NCBI RefSeq assembly: GCF_030676955.1
Contig: NZ_JAUUUU010000001.1
Location: forward strand, 781,111-845,110
From: Porticoccus litoralis
GTDB taxonomy: Bacteria; Pseudomonadota; Gammaproteobacteria; Pseudomonadales; Porticoccaceae
Length of the DNA stretch: 64,000 nucleotides
Direction: 5' to 3'
Shown: positions 17,590-26,352 of the stretch, piece after piece
How positions within the stretch are numbered: the stretch's first letter is position 1
Layout: every line of letters starts with the position of its first letter
Made by a program: the position numbers and the translations under genes
Notes under the pieces: generated by a model
Seen by the model: only the letters and a program-made list of their open reading frames with translations
Told to the model about the DNA's origin: nothing
The model's database searches: none

Positions 17590-18372
17590 ATGAAACAGGT
17601 AGTTATTGCACTCATGTCACTCACATTCCTGCTCGGCACCGCCCACGCAGGAGAATCAGCCAGCAACGCAACATGCGAAGGGTTTGGCCCCCAAACTCCC
17701 CGCGACATCGACCAGAAGGACGGGGATAACCCTGTAAAATTTTCTCTGGCAAAACCCGCCTCGGAAATGAACCTGTGTAACATCCACTTTCACGAAGGTG
17801 CCGAACACAAGGCCAAGGCTTTCTCCATTTATAAGGGAGAGGGTGACCACGGCTACGGCGGCGGATACCAGTGCGGTATCAGCAAAGAACTTTCTGAAGC
17901 AGAACTGGCTCCCACCAAGGAGTCGATCTGTAAAGGTGATCACGGCGAGTTGAAACCGGGTGATACCATCGAGGTACACTGGGTACACACCTCCTGTGAT
18001 GTCGAGCCTGGGCCAACGCTGGGTTCATGTCTCTCCAAAGGATGTGGCAACCCGGAACTGCGCGTTGAAACCCAGGTGTTCACCCTGGTGAATGACCCCA
18101 ACGCCCTTGACTTCAACGACTTGGAACAGGCCAGCGACCTGCCCACCAACACCGGTACACCGGTTCAGTTCCTGGGTTCCACCACCGGCCCGAGTTACAC
18201 CGAAGCGGTTTGTTCACCCTACCAGGTCACCTGGAGTGTCCGGCCCCAGTGTGCCAAGCTCGATATCAACACAGTTGGCGAATGGTGTAAGGGCAACACC
18301 TTTGACGAGGACCACGCGCACGGCGTTCGCAAGCTGGTGACCAATCCGAAGTTGCTGTCGGATATTGAATAA
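17590..18372 (+). CDS. Delta-class carbonic anhydrase-like exported protein
   Basis: 260 residues with a signal peptide (MKQVVIALMSLTFLLGTAHA). The mature part has MNLCNIHFHEGAEHKAK, whose HxH...H cluster looks like the zinc site of delta-type carbonic anhydrases known from diatoms and found in proteobacteria. Other family-like stretches are GGYQCG, IEVHWVHTSCD, TQVFTLVND and YQVTWSVRPQC. Several cysteines suggest disulphides in the periplasm. It would hydrate CO2 or dehydrate bicarbonate in the periplasm. The start is the ATG at 17590, because an upstream in-frame ATG (17554) would precede the signal peptide. The family call rests on motif recognition only. Confidence 0.75.
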   Translation: MKQVVIALMSLTFLLGTAHAGESASNATCEGFGPQTPRDIDQKDGDNPVKFSLAKPASEMNLCNIHFHEGAEHKAKAFSIYKGEGDHGYGGGYQCGISKELSEAELAPTKESICKGDHGELKPGDTIEVHWVHTSCDVEPGPTLGSCLSKGCGNPELRVETQVFTLVNDPNALDFNDLEQASDLPTNTGTPVQFLGSTTGPSYTEAVCSPYQVTWSVRPQCAKLDINTVGEWCKGNTFDEDHAHGVRKLVTNPKLLSDIE

Positions 18373-18416
18373 CACACCCGCTGTGTAATCGCGCGGTATA
18401 ACCCGCCGCGATATGG

Positions 18417-18446
18417 GAAGCCGGGCTTTTTCGCCCGGCTTCTTTC
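18417..18446 (+). terminator. Rho-independent terminator after the carbonic anhydrase
   Basis: A perfect 10-bp stem GAAGCCGGGC (18417-18426) / GCCCGGCTTC (18433-18442) with loop TTTTTC, followed by TTTC. The T tract is short but the stem is strong. Confidence 0.75.
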
Positions 18447-18557
18447 ATTCTGCCGATAGCTTCTGGCAATACCCAGTTTCCGCTACAATCCCAAACTTGC
18501 TCAGGGCCGGGAATTTTCCGGCGCAACACAGATAAATAGACTCAGGCAAGTTACCCA

Positions 18558-20222
18558 ATGGCTCAATACGTTTACACCATGAACCGGGTGGGGAAAGTTG
18601 TTCCGCCCAAACGCCAGATCCTCAAGGATATCTCTCTGTCTTTCTTCCCCGGCGCCAAGATCGGCGTACTGGGACTGAATGGTGCCGGTAAATCTACCCT
18701 GCTGAAAATTATGGCCGGTATCGACACCGATATTCAGGGCGAAGCCCGGCCCATGCCCGACATCAAGGTCGGCTACCTGCCCCAGGAACCACAGCTTGAC
18801 CCGGGAAAAGACGTGCGCGGCAATGTCGAGGACGGTGTGCGCGAAGCGGTGGACGCCCTGAAGGGACTGGATGAGGTCTATGCCGCCTACGCGGAACCGG
18901 ATGCGGATTTTGACAAGCTGGCAAAACGCCAGGGCGAGCTGGAAAACATTATTGAAGCCTGGGACGCCCACAACCTGAACCATACGCTGGAGGTAGCTGC
19001 CGACGCCCTGCGTCTGCCGCCGTGGGATGCGGACGTCACCAAGCTGTCCGGTGGTGAAAAGCGTCGGGTCGCGCTGTGCCGCCTGCTGCTGTCAAAACCC
19101 GACATGATTTTGCTCGACGAACCCACCAACCACCTGGATGCGGAATCTGTATTCTGGCTGGAAAAATTTCTTGAGGAATTTCCCGGCACCGTGGTCGCGG
19201 TCACCCACGACCGCTACTTCCTCGACAACGTCGCTGGCTGGATTCTCGAACTGGACCGTGGCCACGGCATCCCCTACGAGGGTAACTACACCACCTGGCT
19301 GGAAGCTAAGGAACAACGCCTGGAAGTGGAACAGAAGCAGGAAGATGCCCGCCAGCGCACCATCAAGCACGAACTGGAATGGGTACGCCAGAATCCGAAA
19401 GGCCGCCACGCCAAGAACAAGGCCCGTCTGGCCCGCTTTGACGAAATGAATTCCCAGGAATTCCAGGCCCGCAACGAAACCAACGAAATCTATATTCCAC
19501 CGGGTCCGCGCCTCGGGGACAAAGTGATCGAACTTGACGGTGTGTGCAAAAGTTTTGGCAACGAATTGCTGATCGACAACCTCACCCTGAGTGTGCCGAA
19601 GGGCGCTGTGGTGGGTATTGTCGGGGGTAACGGCGCCGGTAAATCCACCCTGCTGCGCATGATTGCCGGTACCGAACAACCAGACAGCGGCACGATCACC
19701 CTGGGAGAGACCGTGGAAGTCGCCTTTGTGGAACAGAGCCGCGAAAATCTTGATGACAAGAAAACAGTCTGGGAAGCAGTATCCGATGGCCAGGACATCC
19801 TGCATATCGGCAACTACCAGGTACCGTCACGGGCCTACGTGGGTCGTTTCAACTTCAAAGGCAGCGACCAGCAGAAGCGCGTCGGCGAATTGTCCGGCGG
19901 TGAACGCGGCCGACTGCACCTGGCCAATACCCTGAAGCAGGGTGCCAACGTGCTGCTGCTCGACGAACCATCCAATGACCTGGACGTGGAAACCCTGCGC
20001 GCCCTGGAAGAAGCCATCCAGAACTTTCCCGGCTGTGTGCTGGTGATTTCTCACGATCGCTGGTTCCTGGACCGTATCGCCACCCATATCCTCGCCTACG
20101 AGGGCAACAGTGAAGTGGTGTTCTTCGAGGGCGACTACACCGAGTACCATGAAGATTTCATCAAGCGCAACGGCGAAAATGCCACACCCCAGCGCATGAA
20201 ATACAAGCGCCTGAAAAGCTGA
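18558..20222 (+). CDS. ettA: Energy-dependent translational throttle protein EttA (ABC-F)
   Basis: Soluble ABC-F ATPase that binds the ribosomal E site and gates entry into elongation according to the ADP/ATP ratio. 554 residues with two ATPase domains: Walker A GLNGAGKS and GGNGAGKS, signatures LSGGE (twice), and LLDEPTNHLD and LLDEPSNDLD. The linker of charged helices between them and the arm region fit EttA. The N-terminus MAQYVYTMNRVGKVVPPKR is typical of this subfamily. Monocistronic. Confidence 0.97.
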   Translation: MAQYVYTMNRVGKVVPPKRQILKDISLSFFPGAKIGVLGLNGAGKSTLLKIMAGIDTDIQGEARPMPDIKVGYLPQEPQLDPGKDVRGNVEDGVREAVDALKGLDEVYAAYAEPDADFDKLAKRQGELENIIEAWDAHNLNHTLEVAADALRLPPWDADVTKLSGGEKRRVALCRLLLSKPDMILLDEPTNHLDAESVFWLEKFLEEFPGTVVAVTHDRYFLDNVAGWILELDRGHGIPYEGNYTTWLEAKEQRLEVEQKQEDARQRTIKHELEWVRQNPKGRHAKNKARLARFDEMNSQEFQARNETNEIYIPPGPRLGDKVIELDGVCKSFGNELLIDNLTLSVPKGAVVGIVGGNGAGKSTLLRMIAGTEQPDSGTITLGETVEVAFVEQSRENLDDKKTVWEAVSDGQDILHIGNYQVPSRAYVGRFNFKGSDQQKRVGELSGGERGRLHLANTLKQGANVLLLDEPSNDLDVETLRALEEAIQNFPGCVLVISHDRWFLDRIATHILAYEGNSEVVFFEGDYTEYHEDFIKRNGENATPQRMKYKRLKS

Positions 20223-20235
20223 TCATGGTCTTTAC

Positions 20236-20261
20236 CCGCACCGCCGCTACCGGTGGTGCGG
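20236..20261 (+). terminator. Possible weak terminator hairpin after ettA
   Basis: A 10-bp stem with one G-U pair (20236-20245 with 20252-20261) and a 6-nt loop, 14 nt past the ettA stop. It lacks a T tract, so termination is uncertain. Confidence 0.4.
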
Positions 20262-20381
20262 GAATTTCAGGGCCCAAATAGAAACCGCAGCTGTGATCCA
20301 CTGCGCGTTTCCCCGCCAGACAGTTGCCCACTTCAGGCAAAATACCTATTCTGAAAACCGGAATCTTTTCAGGGACGCGCC

Positions 20382-20957
20382 ATGACTGTTTTTATTTTTA
20401 TTCTTCTGGGCCTGGTGATACTCGTCGCCGGATACATCATTACCCTCTACAACAATCTGGTGGCTCTGAAGCACCGTGTTTCTCAGGCATGGTCCAACAT
20501 TGATATTCTGCTCAAACAACGCCATGAGGAGCTGCCGAAGCTGGTCGCCACCTGTAAGGAATATATGGAATACGAGCAGGCTACCCTGGAGCGCGTCATC
20601 AGTGCTCGCAACATGGTTTCCAACGCCGCCTCCAACAACGACCTTGCCGCACTGGGTGTTGCAGAAACCACTCTACGCAAAGGCCTGGGACAGTTGTTTG
20701 CATTGGCGGAAAACTACCCCGACCTGAAAGCCAACGATTCCTTCCGTCACCTGCAAGCTCGTATCTCAGACCTGGAGAACGGCATTGCCGACCGCCGCGA
20801 GCTGTATAACGACGTGGTCAACCAGAACAACACTCGCATTGAACAGTTTCCAGATGTGCTGGTGGCCAATTTTTTCAAGTTTGGCCCGAAAGAGTTGCTG
20901 GAATTCAGTGATGAGGAAACAACCGATGTGGACATCAAGGGGCTGTTTCATTCCTGA
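20382..20957 (+). CDS. LemA family protein
   Basis: 191 residues with one N-terminal membrane helix (about 1-25, VFIFILLGLVILVAGYIITL) followed by a helical domain. YNNLVALKHRVSQAWSNIDILLKQRHEELPKLV and the E/R-rich middle helices are the LemA signature. The function of LemA proteins is poorly defined; they are anchored in the membrane. It is followed 72 nt later by a GIDE-domain membrane protein, a pairing seen in other bacteria. AGGGA precedes the ATG. Confidence 0.9.
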   Translation: MTVFIFILLGLVILVAGYIITLYNNLVALKHRVSQAWSNIDILLKQRHEELPKLVATCKEYMEYEQATLERVISARNMVSNAASNNDLAALGVAETTLRKGLGQLFALAENYPDLKANDSFRHLQARISDLENGIADRRELYNDVVNQNNTRIEQFPDVLVANFFKFGPKELLEFSDEETTDVDIKGLFHS

Positions 20958-21029
20958 AGCCCTTCACGTCACTCTACCAGTCTCTGTTAACACCGCTGTG
21001 ACGGATACCAACCCATGGGCTTAGCCTGA

Positions 21030-21995
21030 ATGGATTTGACCAGCCTGTTTTGTGCCGACTGTGTGCGCCATATGCCGTCGATGGAGTTTGCTCTGTGGCT
21101 AGCCGTCACCGCCGGCATTTCTCTTTTCAGCTTGAGAAAAGGGCATCGACAGTTCAAACGTGCGCGTCTGATCGAGGATATGCCGACATCGAAAATTCGC
21201 TCCGCCAGCCAGGGCTATACGGAACTGATCGGCGTGGCCGAAAACCGGGGCATCACACTTTCATCCCCGCTGAGCGGCTCACCCTGTGTTTGGTGGCGTT
21301 ACACCATTGAGAAATACCAGCGTTCCGGCAAATCCAGCCACTGGGTGACCGTGGAGAAGCACGCCTACCAACAGCCTTTCAACCTACGCGACAATACTGG
21401 AGTTTGTGAAATTGACCCCGAGGGCGCAGATATCAGCTGCCGACACCATCATGTCTGGTATGGCAGTACACGCCGCCCCGTCAGCTTGCTGGTGCCGCCC
21501 CGACACCGGAACAATTTTCTCGGCCTGAAGACATCCATTGGTTTTTCGGGCCGCTACCGCTATACGGAATACCTGATATTGGAGGGTGACCCTATTTATG
21601 CCCTGGGTGATTTCGTCAGCGACCGTGCCGGCCAGCGCAGTCTCACCCCGGAACAGATACAGGGTGACATTTTGCGCACCTGGAAAGGGGATTTCGCCGC
21701 ACTGCTGGAAAAATTTGATCACAATAACGATGGACAACTGGATGCGAGAGAATGGCAGCTTGTCCGCGAGGCGGCTCTGGATGAAGCACGACGCCAACAG
21801 TCAGAAATATCGGGGCAACCCCTGCAGCACCAACTGGCAAAACCCCGTCACGAAGGGCTGCCGTTCATTATTGGCAGTGCCGAACAGGAACAGCTCAGCA
21901 GCCGTTTTCGGCGCGGAGCCCTGCTGTATTCAGGCGGGTTTCTGGCAGCGGGATCAATGGCCAGCTGGTTGCTTGGCGCTCGCCTGCTGGGCTAG
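21030..21995 (+). CDS. GIDE-domain (MULAN-like) membrane protein with an EF-hand-like loop
   Basis: 321 residues. An N-terminal helix (about 18-35), a GIDE-type domain (SASQGYTELIGVAENRGITL through CVWWRYTIEKYQ and SRRPVSLLVPP-like region), and a C-terminal hydrophobic helix (about 298-318). GIDE domains are known from the mitochondrial E3 ligase MULAN; bacterial versions lack the RING finger, and none is seen here, so ubiquitin ligase activity is not implied. Within the domain, DHNNDGQLDAREW (about 231-243) matches the 12-residue EF-hand calcium loop. It follows lemA and may act with it in the envelope. Confidence 0.75.
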   Translation: MDLTSLFCADCVRHMPSMEFALWLAVTAGISLFSLRKGHRQFKRARLIEDMPTSKIRSASQGYTELIGVAENRGITLSSPLSGSPCVWWRYTIEKYQRSGKSSHWVTVEKHAYQQPFNLRDNTGVCEIDPEGADISCRHHHVWYGSTRRPVSLLVPPRHRNNFLGLKTSIGFSGRYRYTEYLILEGDPIYALGDFVSDRAGQRSLTPEQIQGDILRTWKGDFAALLEKFDHNNDGQLDAREWQLVREAALDEARRQQSEISGQPLQHQLAKPRHEGLPFIIGSAEQEQLSSRFRRGALLYSGGFLAAGSMASWLLGARLLG

Positions 21996-22001
21996 CCGGG
22001 T

Positions 22002-22337
22002 TTAGTAAAAAACCGCCAGCCAGATGGTTTCTGTGTCGGGGTCAGTCCAGGCCACACGGTGCTTGCGGTGGGCCGGAATGGCCACATAGTCACCCACTTC
22101 CATGGTCATGTATTCGCCGTTGTCGAACTCCAGCTTACCCCGCCCCTGCATGATGATAATCAGTTCATTTTCCGGCTGGTCGTACCAGAAACCCTCGGGT
22201 GAACTCTGGCCGCGGGAGATAATGCGCTGAATGCGGGTAAAGTCGGTGACAATCACATCCTCGAACAACTCATCCATGGTGATGACCGGGATATTTGAAA
22301 AAAGGTTGCCCACCGTCACCGGGCTATTTGACGCCAT
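22002..22337 (-). CDS. Small cupin-domain protein
   Basis: 111 residues forming a single cupin barrel: motif 1 region GFWYDQPENELIIIMQGRG with Gln/Glu metal-ligand candidates, and motif 2 GDYVAIPAHRKHRVAW with His. The substrate is unknown. The ATG at 22337 overlaps the stop of the DCC gene by one base (TGATG), and AAGGAAG lies just upstream, so the longer frame to 22430 is rejected. Third gene of a SPOR-DCC-cupin operon. Confidence 0.82.
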   Translation of the reverse strand: MASNSPVTVGNLFSNIPVITMDELFEDVIVTDFTRIQRIISRGQSSPEGFWYDQPENELIIIMQGRGKLEFDNGEYMTMEVGDYVAIPAHRKHRVAWTDPDTETIWLAVFY

Positions 22338-22717
22338 CAAATTCTTCCTTCTCGGGTTAGTCGGCGGTGCACCCACCAACGATACAATCGACTGACCAGT
22401 GGTCGTATGACCGGCAAGCCAATCAGCCAACCGATCGGCTTGAGCAGTGTCGCCCGCGCCATCAACAACCGGTAGGCATCAATTTCTGAACTGATGTTGC
22501 CCTGTTCATCCTGCACATGCAACTCCGTGAGCGCTTTGCGGGGATCGATACCCAGAGCGTTCAACGTGTCATCTGCACCGGTGATATCCACCCAGCAGAC
22601 ATTGTTATTTTTTCCGGTGAGTTTCTGGTAGTTGTCCCGGTCACGCACACAGGTCGGGCAGGCTCCGTCGAAATAGACAGTCAGTTTTTCAGGTTTGTTT
22701 GTGGCTTGTTTAGCCAT
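22337..22717 (-). CDS. DCC-family (DUF393) thiol-disulphide oxidoreductase-like protein
   Basis: 126 residues starting MAKQATNKPEKLTVYFDGACPTCVRD; the FDGACPTC motif carries the CxxC redox pair diagnostic of DUF393. The C-terminal part (LLKPIGWLIGLPVIRPL, WWVHRRL) is typical of the family. The function is not established for most members. Its start overlaps the SPOR-protein stop by 8 nt, indicating translational coupling. The upstream extension to 22846 lies inside the SPOR gene and is rejected. Confidence 0.85.
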   Translation of the reverse strand: MAKQATNKPEKLTVYFDGACPTCVRDRDNYQKLTGKNNNVCWVDITGADDTLNALGIDPRKALTELHVQDEQGNISSEIDAYRLLMARATLLKPIGWLIGLPVIRPLVSRLYRWWVHRRLTREGRI

Positions 22718-23474
22718 CCACTTCTGCGGCAGCTTGGGCTGTGTTATCCAGTGAGCTGACTGATCTGACCCAGGGCTCAATACCGGGATAACGCTCGGAT
22801 ATTTTGCGCCAGGCACTACGAGCCTCTTCCGGGGATGCAAATTCACCCCAGGTCAACACCTGCCAGAGTTGCTTCCGGCTATAGGTTTGGGAGCGATGTA
22901 CCGGCAAATCCGCCAGCTTGTGACTTGAGAGAAAACTCTGCAATTGATCGTTATCGGCGAATGCACCCAGTTGCAGGGTATACCCTGAGCGGGCACCGGA
23001 AACATCTATTCCCTTCACCGGCTGCAAGGGCTCGGCCATGGCCTTGACCACCACTGGCTGGGACGGACTATGTTTCTCCGGCTCCGACCAAACCTCTGAC
23101 ACGGGCTCTGCCACCCTTGGCGAGCGCTTTACTGTCGGCTTCACGGTTGGCCGAGCCCCCTCCTGATGCGGCGGTGTCGCCGTCATGCTGGGTAGCTGTT
23201 CACGCCAATCCCGGCTGGGCAACCCGACAACCTGTGTCGCTTTTACGGGTGTCGAAACTTGTTCCGGCTCGACCGCTGAATCGGTGCTACTTGCAGGTGT
23301 AGCCGCTATTGCCTTATCGCCGTTCTCGCCCTGCATAACGCAGGACCAGTTGCCGCTGTTGCGGGGTCCATCACACACCCAGCCGACGTAGGGTTCGTCC
23401 GGGGTACTCTGGGAGGCGCAAGCCACCAACAGACTGCTACCCAGCAGCAGACCAATGGCGCGATACTTCATCAT
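22710..23474 (-). CDS. SPOR-domain lipoprotein
   Basis: 254 residues. A signal with lipobox LLVAC (Cys near residue 18-19) predicts a lipoprotein. A long Pro/Thr/Ser-rich linker follows (about 50-155), and then a C-terminal SPOR domain (about 160-235; GYTLQLGAFADNDQLQSFL). SPOR domains bind denuded peptidoglycan glycan strands at division sites. Between lipobox and linker is VGWVCDGPRNSGNWSCVM with a Cys pair. Two adjacent ATGs (23474 and 23471) are possible starts. Confidence 0.8.
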   Translation of the reverse strand: MMKYRAIGLLLGSSLLVACASQSTPDEPYVGWVCDGPRNSGNWSCVMQGENGDKAIAATPASSTDSAVEPEQVSTPVKATQVVGLPSRDWREQLPSMTATPPHQEGARPTVKPTVKRSPRVAEPVSEVWSEPEKHSPSQPVVVKAMAEPLQPVKGIDVSGARSGYTLQLGAFADNDQLQSFLSSHKLADLPVHRSQTYSRKQLWQVLTWGEFASPEEARSAWRKISERYPGIEPWVRSVSSLDNTAQAAAEVDG

Positions 23475-23490
23475 GCTACACAACTGCCTA

Positions 23491-23760
23491 TTAGATGCCC
23501 ATGCGATTCAGCGCATCCAGAACCTGCCGAATCACTCCAGCCAGGCGCGGGTGATCGATTTCGAATTCACTTTCTTTCTGCTCAAGTTTTTCACGCAGGG
23601 TGAGATGATGCTCTTCGGGCATTTCACTGCCCTGGGCAATTTTCACCATATCGGACATCAGGTTACCAAATACATCCCGCTCTTCCCGGGAAATGTTTTT
23701 GGCCTTTTCCAGCTCGTCATGTAACTGAGTCAGCTGGTCACGAAGTTCTTCATTTGCCAT
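23491..23760 (-). CDS. DUF4404 family protein
   Basis: 89 residues, mostly helical and charged, starting MANEELRDQLTQLHDELEKA. The ATG at 23760 has GAGGAG about 9 nt upstream; the frame extends 16 codons further but without a ribosome binding site. I recognise this as the small DUF4404 type found in gammaproteobacteria; the function is unknown. It lies 16 nt before the SPOR lipoprotein and may be the first gene of that operon. Confidence 0.75.
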   Translation of the reverse strand: MANEELRDQLTQLHDELEKAKNISREERDVFGNLMSDMVKIAQGSEMPEEHHLTLREKLEQKESEFEIDHPRLAGVIRQVLDALNRMGI

Positions 23761-24107
23761 GATCAAAATCTCCTCGTTGTGCCGGATTACCATCGCTGCA
23801 GCAACCACCTTTGCATCCCGCCCGCGACAATCTTCTCCGACAGGTTTCTCTGTCTTTAGTATATGCCCTTTAAAGGAGCTGGCACGTTAGTCTGCACATG
23901 GGCGACCGGCGGCGAAACCGCCCCTATGACCGGGAATTACCCGAGCACCATTAAAAATGATGGACATCATAGTCATTTTTTTAGATTTCTGTCACAGCTT
24001 TTGAGAAACTTACGGCGCACGCCCAACAGAGGCTGAAAATAACAAACGCCCCGGTCTGATGGGGTCTTGTATGCACTGCCTATGGTGCAGAAAACGGGAT
24101 TAACATT
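23761..24107. other. Divergent intergenic region upstream of amtB
   Basis: 347 bp without a gene. It contains an A/T-flanked dyad (AAAAATGA at 23953-23960 and TCATTTTT at 23973-23980), a small GC hairpin near 23908, a TGCAC...GTGCA dyad at about 24071-24088, and a possible sigma-54 element at 24060-24075. No glnK is present before amtB. Confidence 0.45.
24060..24075 (+). promoter_or_regulatory. Candidate sigma-54 (-24/-12) promoter of amtB
   Basis: TGG at 24060-24062 and ATGCA at 24071-24075 place GG and GC exactly 10 nt apart, as sigma-54 requires. The predicted start would leave a leader of about 20 nt. The -24 half matches only TGG of TGGCAC, so this is a weak call supported mainly by the known nitrogen control of amtB genes. 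Confidence 0.3.
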
Positions 24108-25418
24108 ATGACAATAACGAAAACTCTCTTATCGATTCGAGCGGCTCTGGTTTTGCTGTTGCTGTCACCACTGATGGCCCACGCCGACGAACTCAATGGT
24201 GCAAACACCGCCTGGATCATTACCGCCACAGCCCTGGTGCTGTTTATGACCATACCCGGGCTTTCACTATTTTATGCCGGGCTGGTGCGAGTTAAAAACT
24301 CCCTGTCGGTGCTGATGCAGTGCTTTGCCATTACCTGCGCGGCATCGCTAATCTGGATGATCTGTGGCTACAGCCTTGCCTTTGGCGATGGCGGCTCAGC
24401 CAATGCCTGGATTGGCAACCTGAGCAATTTCATGCTGGGCAATGTGATGGAAGGCTCCCTGTCGGGAGACATTCCGGAATCTGTCTTTGCCATGTTCCAG
24501 ATGACTTTCGCTATTATCACCCCGGCTCTGATCGTCGGTGCATTTGCCGAGCGCATGAGATTTTCTGCGGTACTGATTTTCAGCTGCATCTGGTTGCTGG
24601 CGGTCTATGTGCCCGTCACCCACTGGGTTTGGGGCGGCGGCTGGCTGGGTGAAATGGGCCTGCTGGATTTTGCCGGCGGTACCGTTGTACACATCACTGC
24701 CGGTGTCGGCGCACTGGTGGCCGCACTGGTGATTGGCAACCGCCGCGGATTCCAACACCAACCGATGATGCCACACAACCTGACTATGACCGTTGCCGGT
24801 GCTGGCATGCTCTGGGTGGGCTGGTTTGGCTTTAACGCCGGATCGGCACTGGCCGCCAACGGCGACGCCGGTATGGCCATGCTGGTGACACACATTTCCG
24901 CTGCCACCGGTTCGCTGGCGTGGATGCTGATGGAATGGGTGAAACACGGCAAACCATCGGTACTGGGTATTGTTACCGGCATGGTGGCAGGCCTCGGCAC
25001 CATCACACCCGCGTCAGGATTCGTGGGTCCCGGCGGTGCACTTATCATCGGTTTTACCGCGGGCATCGTCTGTTATTTCGCCACCCAGCTGGTAAAACTG
25101 AAATTTAAAATTGATGACTCGCTGGATGTTTTCCCCGTGCACGGCATGGGCGGTATTCTCGGCACCCTGTTGGCCGGTATTTTCGCCTCCGCAGAGCTGG
25201 GTATTTTCAGCGGCCAGGGCTACGCCGAGGGCATGACCATGACCTCACAGTTCAAAGTTCAGGTCATCGGAGTGCTGAGTACATTCGTCTACACCGCCGT
25301 TGTGACCTTTATCATTCTGAAGCTGGTGGACATCATGGTCGGTCTGCGTGTCGACGACGAGCAGGAAGTTCAGGGCCTGGATCTGTCGCAACACGACGAA
25401 CGCGGTTACGATCTGTAA
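24108..25418 (+). CDS. amtB: Ammonium transporter AmtB
   Basis: 436 residues with a cleavable signal peptide (to about AHA, residue 26), then about 11 membrane helices of the Amt/Rh fold. NTAWIITATALVLFMTIPGLSLFYAGLVR is the family's first helix. Conserved DFAGGTVVHITAGV, WFGFNAGSAL and DVFPVHGMGGILGT include the two pore histidines. The short cytosolic tail (GLRVDDEQEVQGLD...YDL) is the GlnK-contact region. Usually encoded next to glnK; that partner is absent here. Confidence 0.96.
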   Translation: MTITKTLLSIRAALVLLLLSPLMAHADELNGANTAWIITATALVLFMTIPGLSLFYAGLVRVKNSLSVLMQCFAITCAASLIWMICGYSLAFGDGGSANAWIGNLSNFMLGNVMEGSLSGDIPESVFAMFQMTFAIITPALIVGAFAERMRFSAVLIFSCIWLLAVYVPVTHWVWGGGWLGEMGLLDFAGGTVVHITAGVGALVAALVIGNRRGFQHQPMMPHNLTMTVAGAGMLWVGWFGFNAGSALAANGDAGMAMLVTHISAATGSLAWMLMEWVKHGKPSVLGIVTGMVAGLGTITPASGFVGPGGALIIGFTAGIVCYFATQLVKLKFKIDDSLDVFPVHGMGGILGTLLAGIFASAELGIFSGQGYAEGMTMTSQFKVQVIGVLSTFVYTAVVTFIILKLVDIMVGLRVDDEQEVQGLDLSQHDERGYDL

Positions 25419-25441
25419 TCCCCTGTTCGGGTAGCAATCTG

Positions 25442-25469
25442 AAAAAAGCCGCCTTATGGCGGCTTTTTT
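25442..25469. terminator. Bidirectional rho-independent terminator
   Basis: Stem AAAAAAGCCGCC (25442-25453) / GGCGGCTTTTTT (25458-25469), loop TTAT. It ends amtB on the plus strand and the B12 operon on the minus strand (10 nt past the btuF stop). Confidence 0.92.
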
Positions 25470-25478
25470 TATGGTGTT

Positions 25479-26351
25479 TTACGGGAGAGGACGGCGACCC
25501 TGATCGATAGCTTCACACAACTGCTTGGCACCCTGAACAATACGCGGGGTATGGCGGTGCAGCAGATACGGGTCCACGTTGTAGATACGTCCATGTTTCA
25601 CGGCACTTAACTCCGGCCACTGTCGCCAGTATGCATAAGCGGTCTCCAAAGCCGTGTACTGACCGATGATAATGACATCGGGGTCCACAGCCAGCACCGA
25701 TTCCACACCCAATTTGGGCACCAACCCCGCGGTTTGAGTAAACACGTTGTTGCCGCCACAGAGTGTGAGCACATCTGACACCAGATGGCTGCCGCCAAAG
25801 GTCATCAGTGGCGCCTGCCAGATCTGGTAATACACATCCACCTCGGTGGACTGGCCGTACTGGCGGGAAAGCTCACTGAGTGCCGCCTGAAACTCGCCAG
25901 TGGCTCGCTTGGCCTCTGCTTCGCGCCCCAGCAGTACTCCCAACTTTTCCAGCGTGTCAGGAATATCCTGCAAGTGTCGCGGTTTATTCACATAGACATT
26001 CAGACCCAGTGATTTCAGACGGCCGATAATGCCTTCGCCGTTGCCGCTCAGCCAGGCCAGCACCAGGTCAGGCTGATATGCCATCAGAAGTTCATAATTG
26101 ATTTTGTTATTGGAGGCCACCACTGGCAGTGCCTTCGCCTCTTCAGGAAAATCACTCCAGGCTACGGTTGCCGTCATCTGCTCATCCCCGCCCAAGGCGT
26201 AAACAATTTCCGTGAGATGAGGCGCCAGGCTGATAATGCGCTTTGCAGGCTGTTGCAGGCTGATCTTATTGCCAAGATCGTCCACCACTGTCGGGCCAGC
26301 CTGCGCCTGGCTGACCACTATCAGGGCCAATATTGCCCATAATCGCCCCAT
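25479..26351 (-). CDS. btuF: Periplasmic cobalamin-binding protein BtuF
   Basis: 290-residue class III periplasmic binding protein: signal peptide MGRLWAILALIVVSQAQA, then RIISLAPHLTEIVYALG and a long central helix before the second lobe (LTLCGGNNVF). It should capture B12 after BtuB and deliver it to BtuCD. ATG 26351 begins just after the btuD stop. It is the last gene of the riboswitch-controlled operon, so cobalamin rather than haem or siderophore is the likely ligand. Confidence 0.88.
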   Translation of the reverse strand: MGRLWAILALIVVSQAQAGPTVVDDLGNKISLQQPAKRIISLAPHLTEIVYALGGDEQMTATVAWSDFPEEAKALPVVASNNKINYELLMAYQPDLVLAWLSGNGEGIIGRLKSLGLNVYVNKPRHLQDIPDTLEKLGVLLGREAEAKRATGEFQAALSELSRQYGQSTEVDVYYQIWQAPLMTFGGSHLVSDVLTLCGGNNVFTQTAGLVPKLGVESVLAVDPDVIIIGQYTALETAYAYWRQWPELSAVKHGRIYNVDPYLLHRHTPRIVQGAKQLCEAIDQGRRPLP

Positions 26352-26352
26352 C

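Noticed and set aside
23880..23897. TGGCAC...TGCA sequence resembling a sigma-54 promoter for amtB
   Set aside because: GG and GC are 11 nt apart instead of 10, and it is over 200 nt from amtB.
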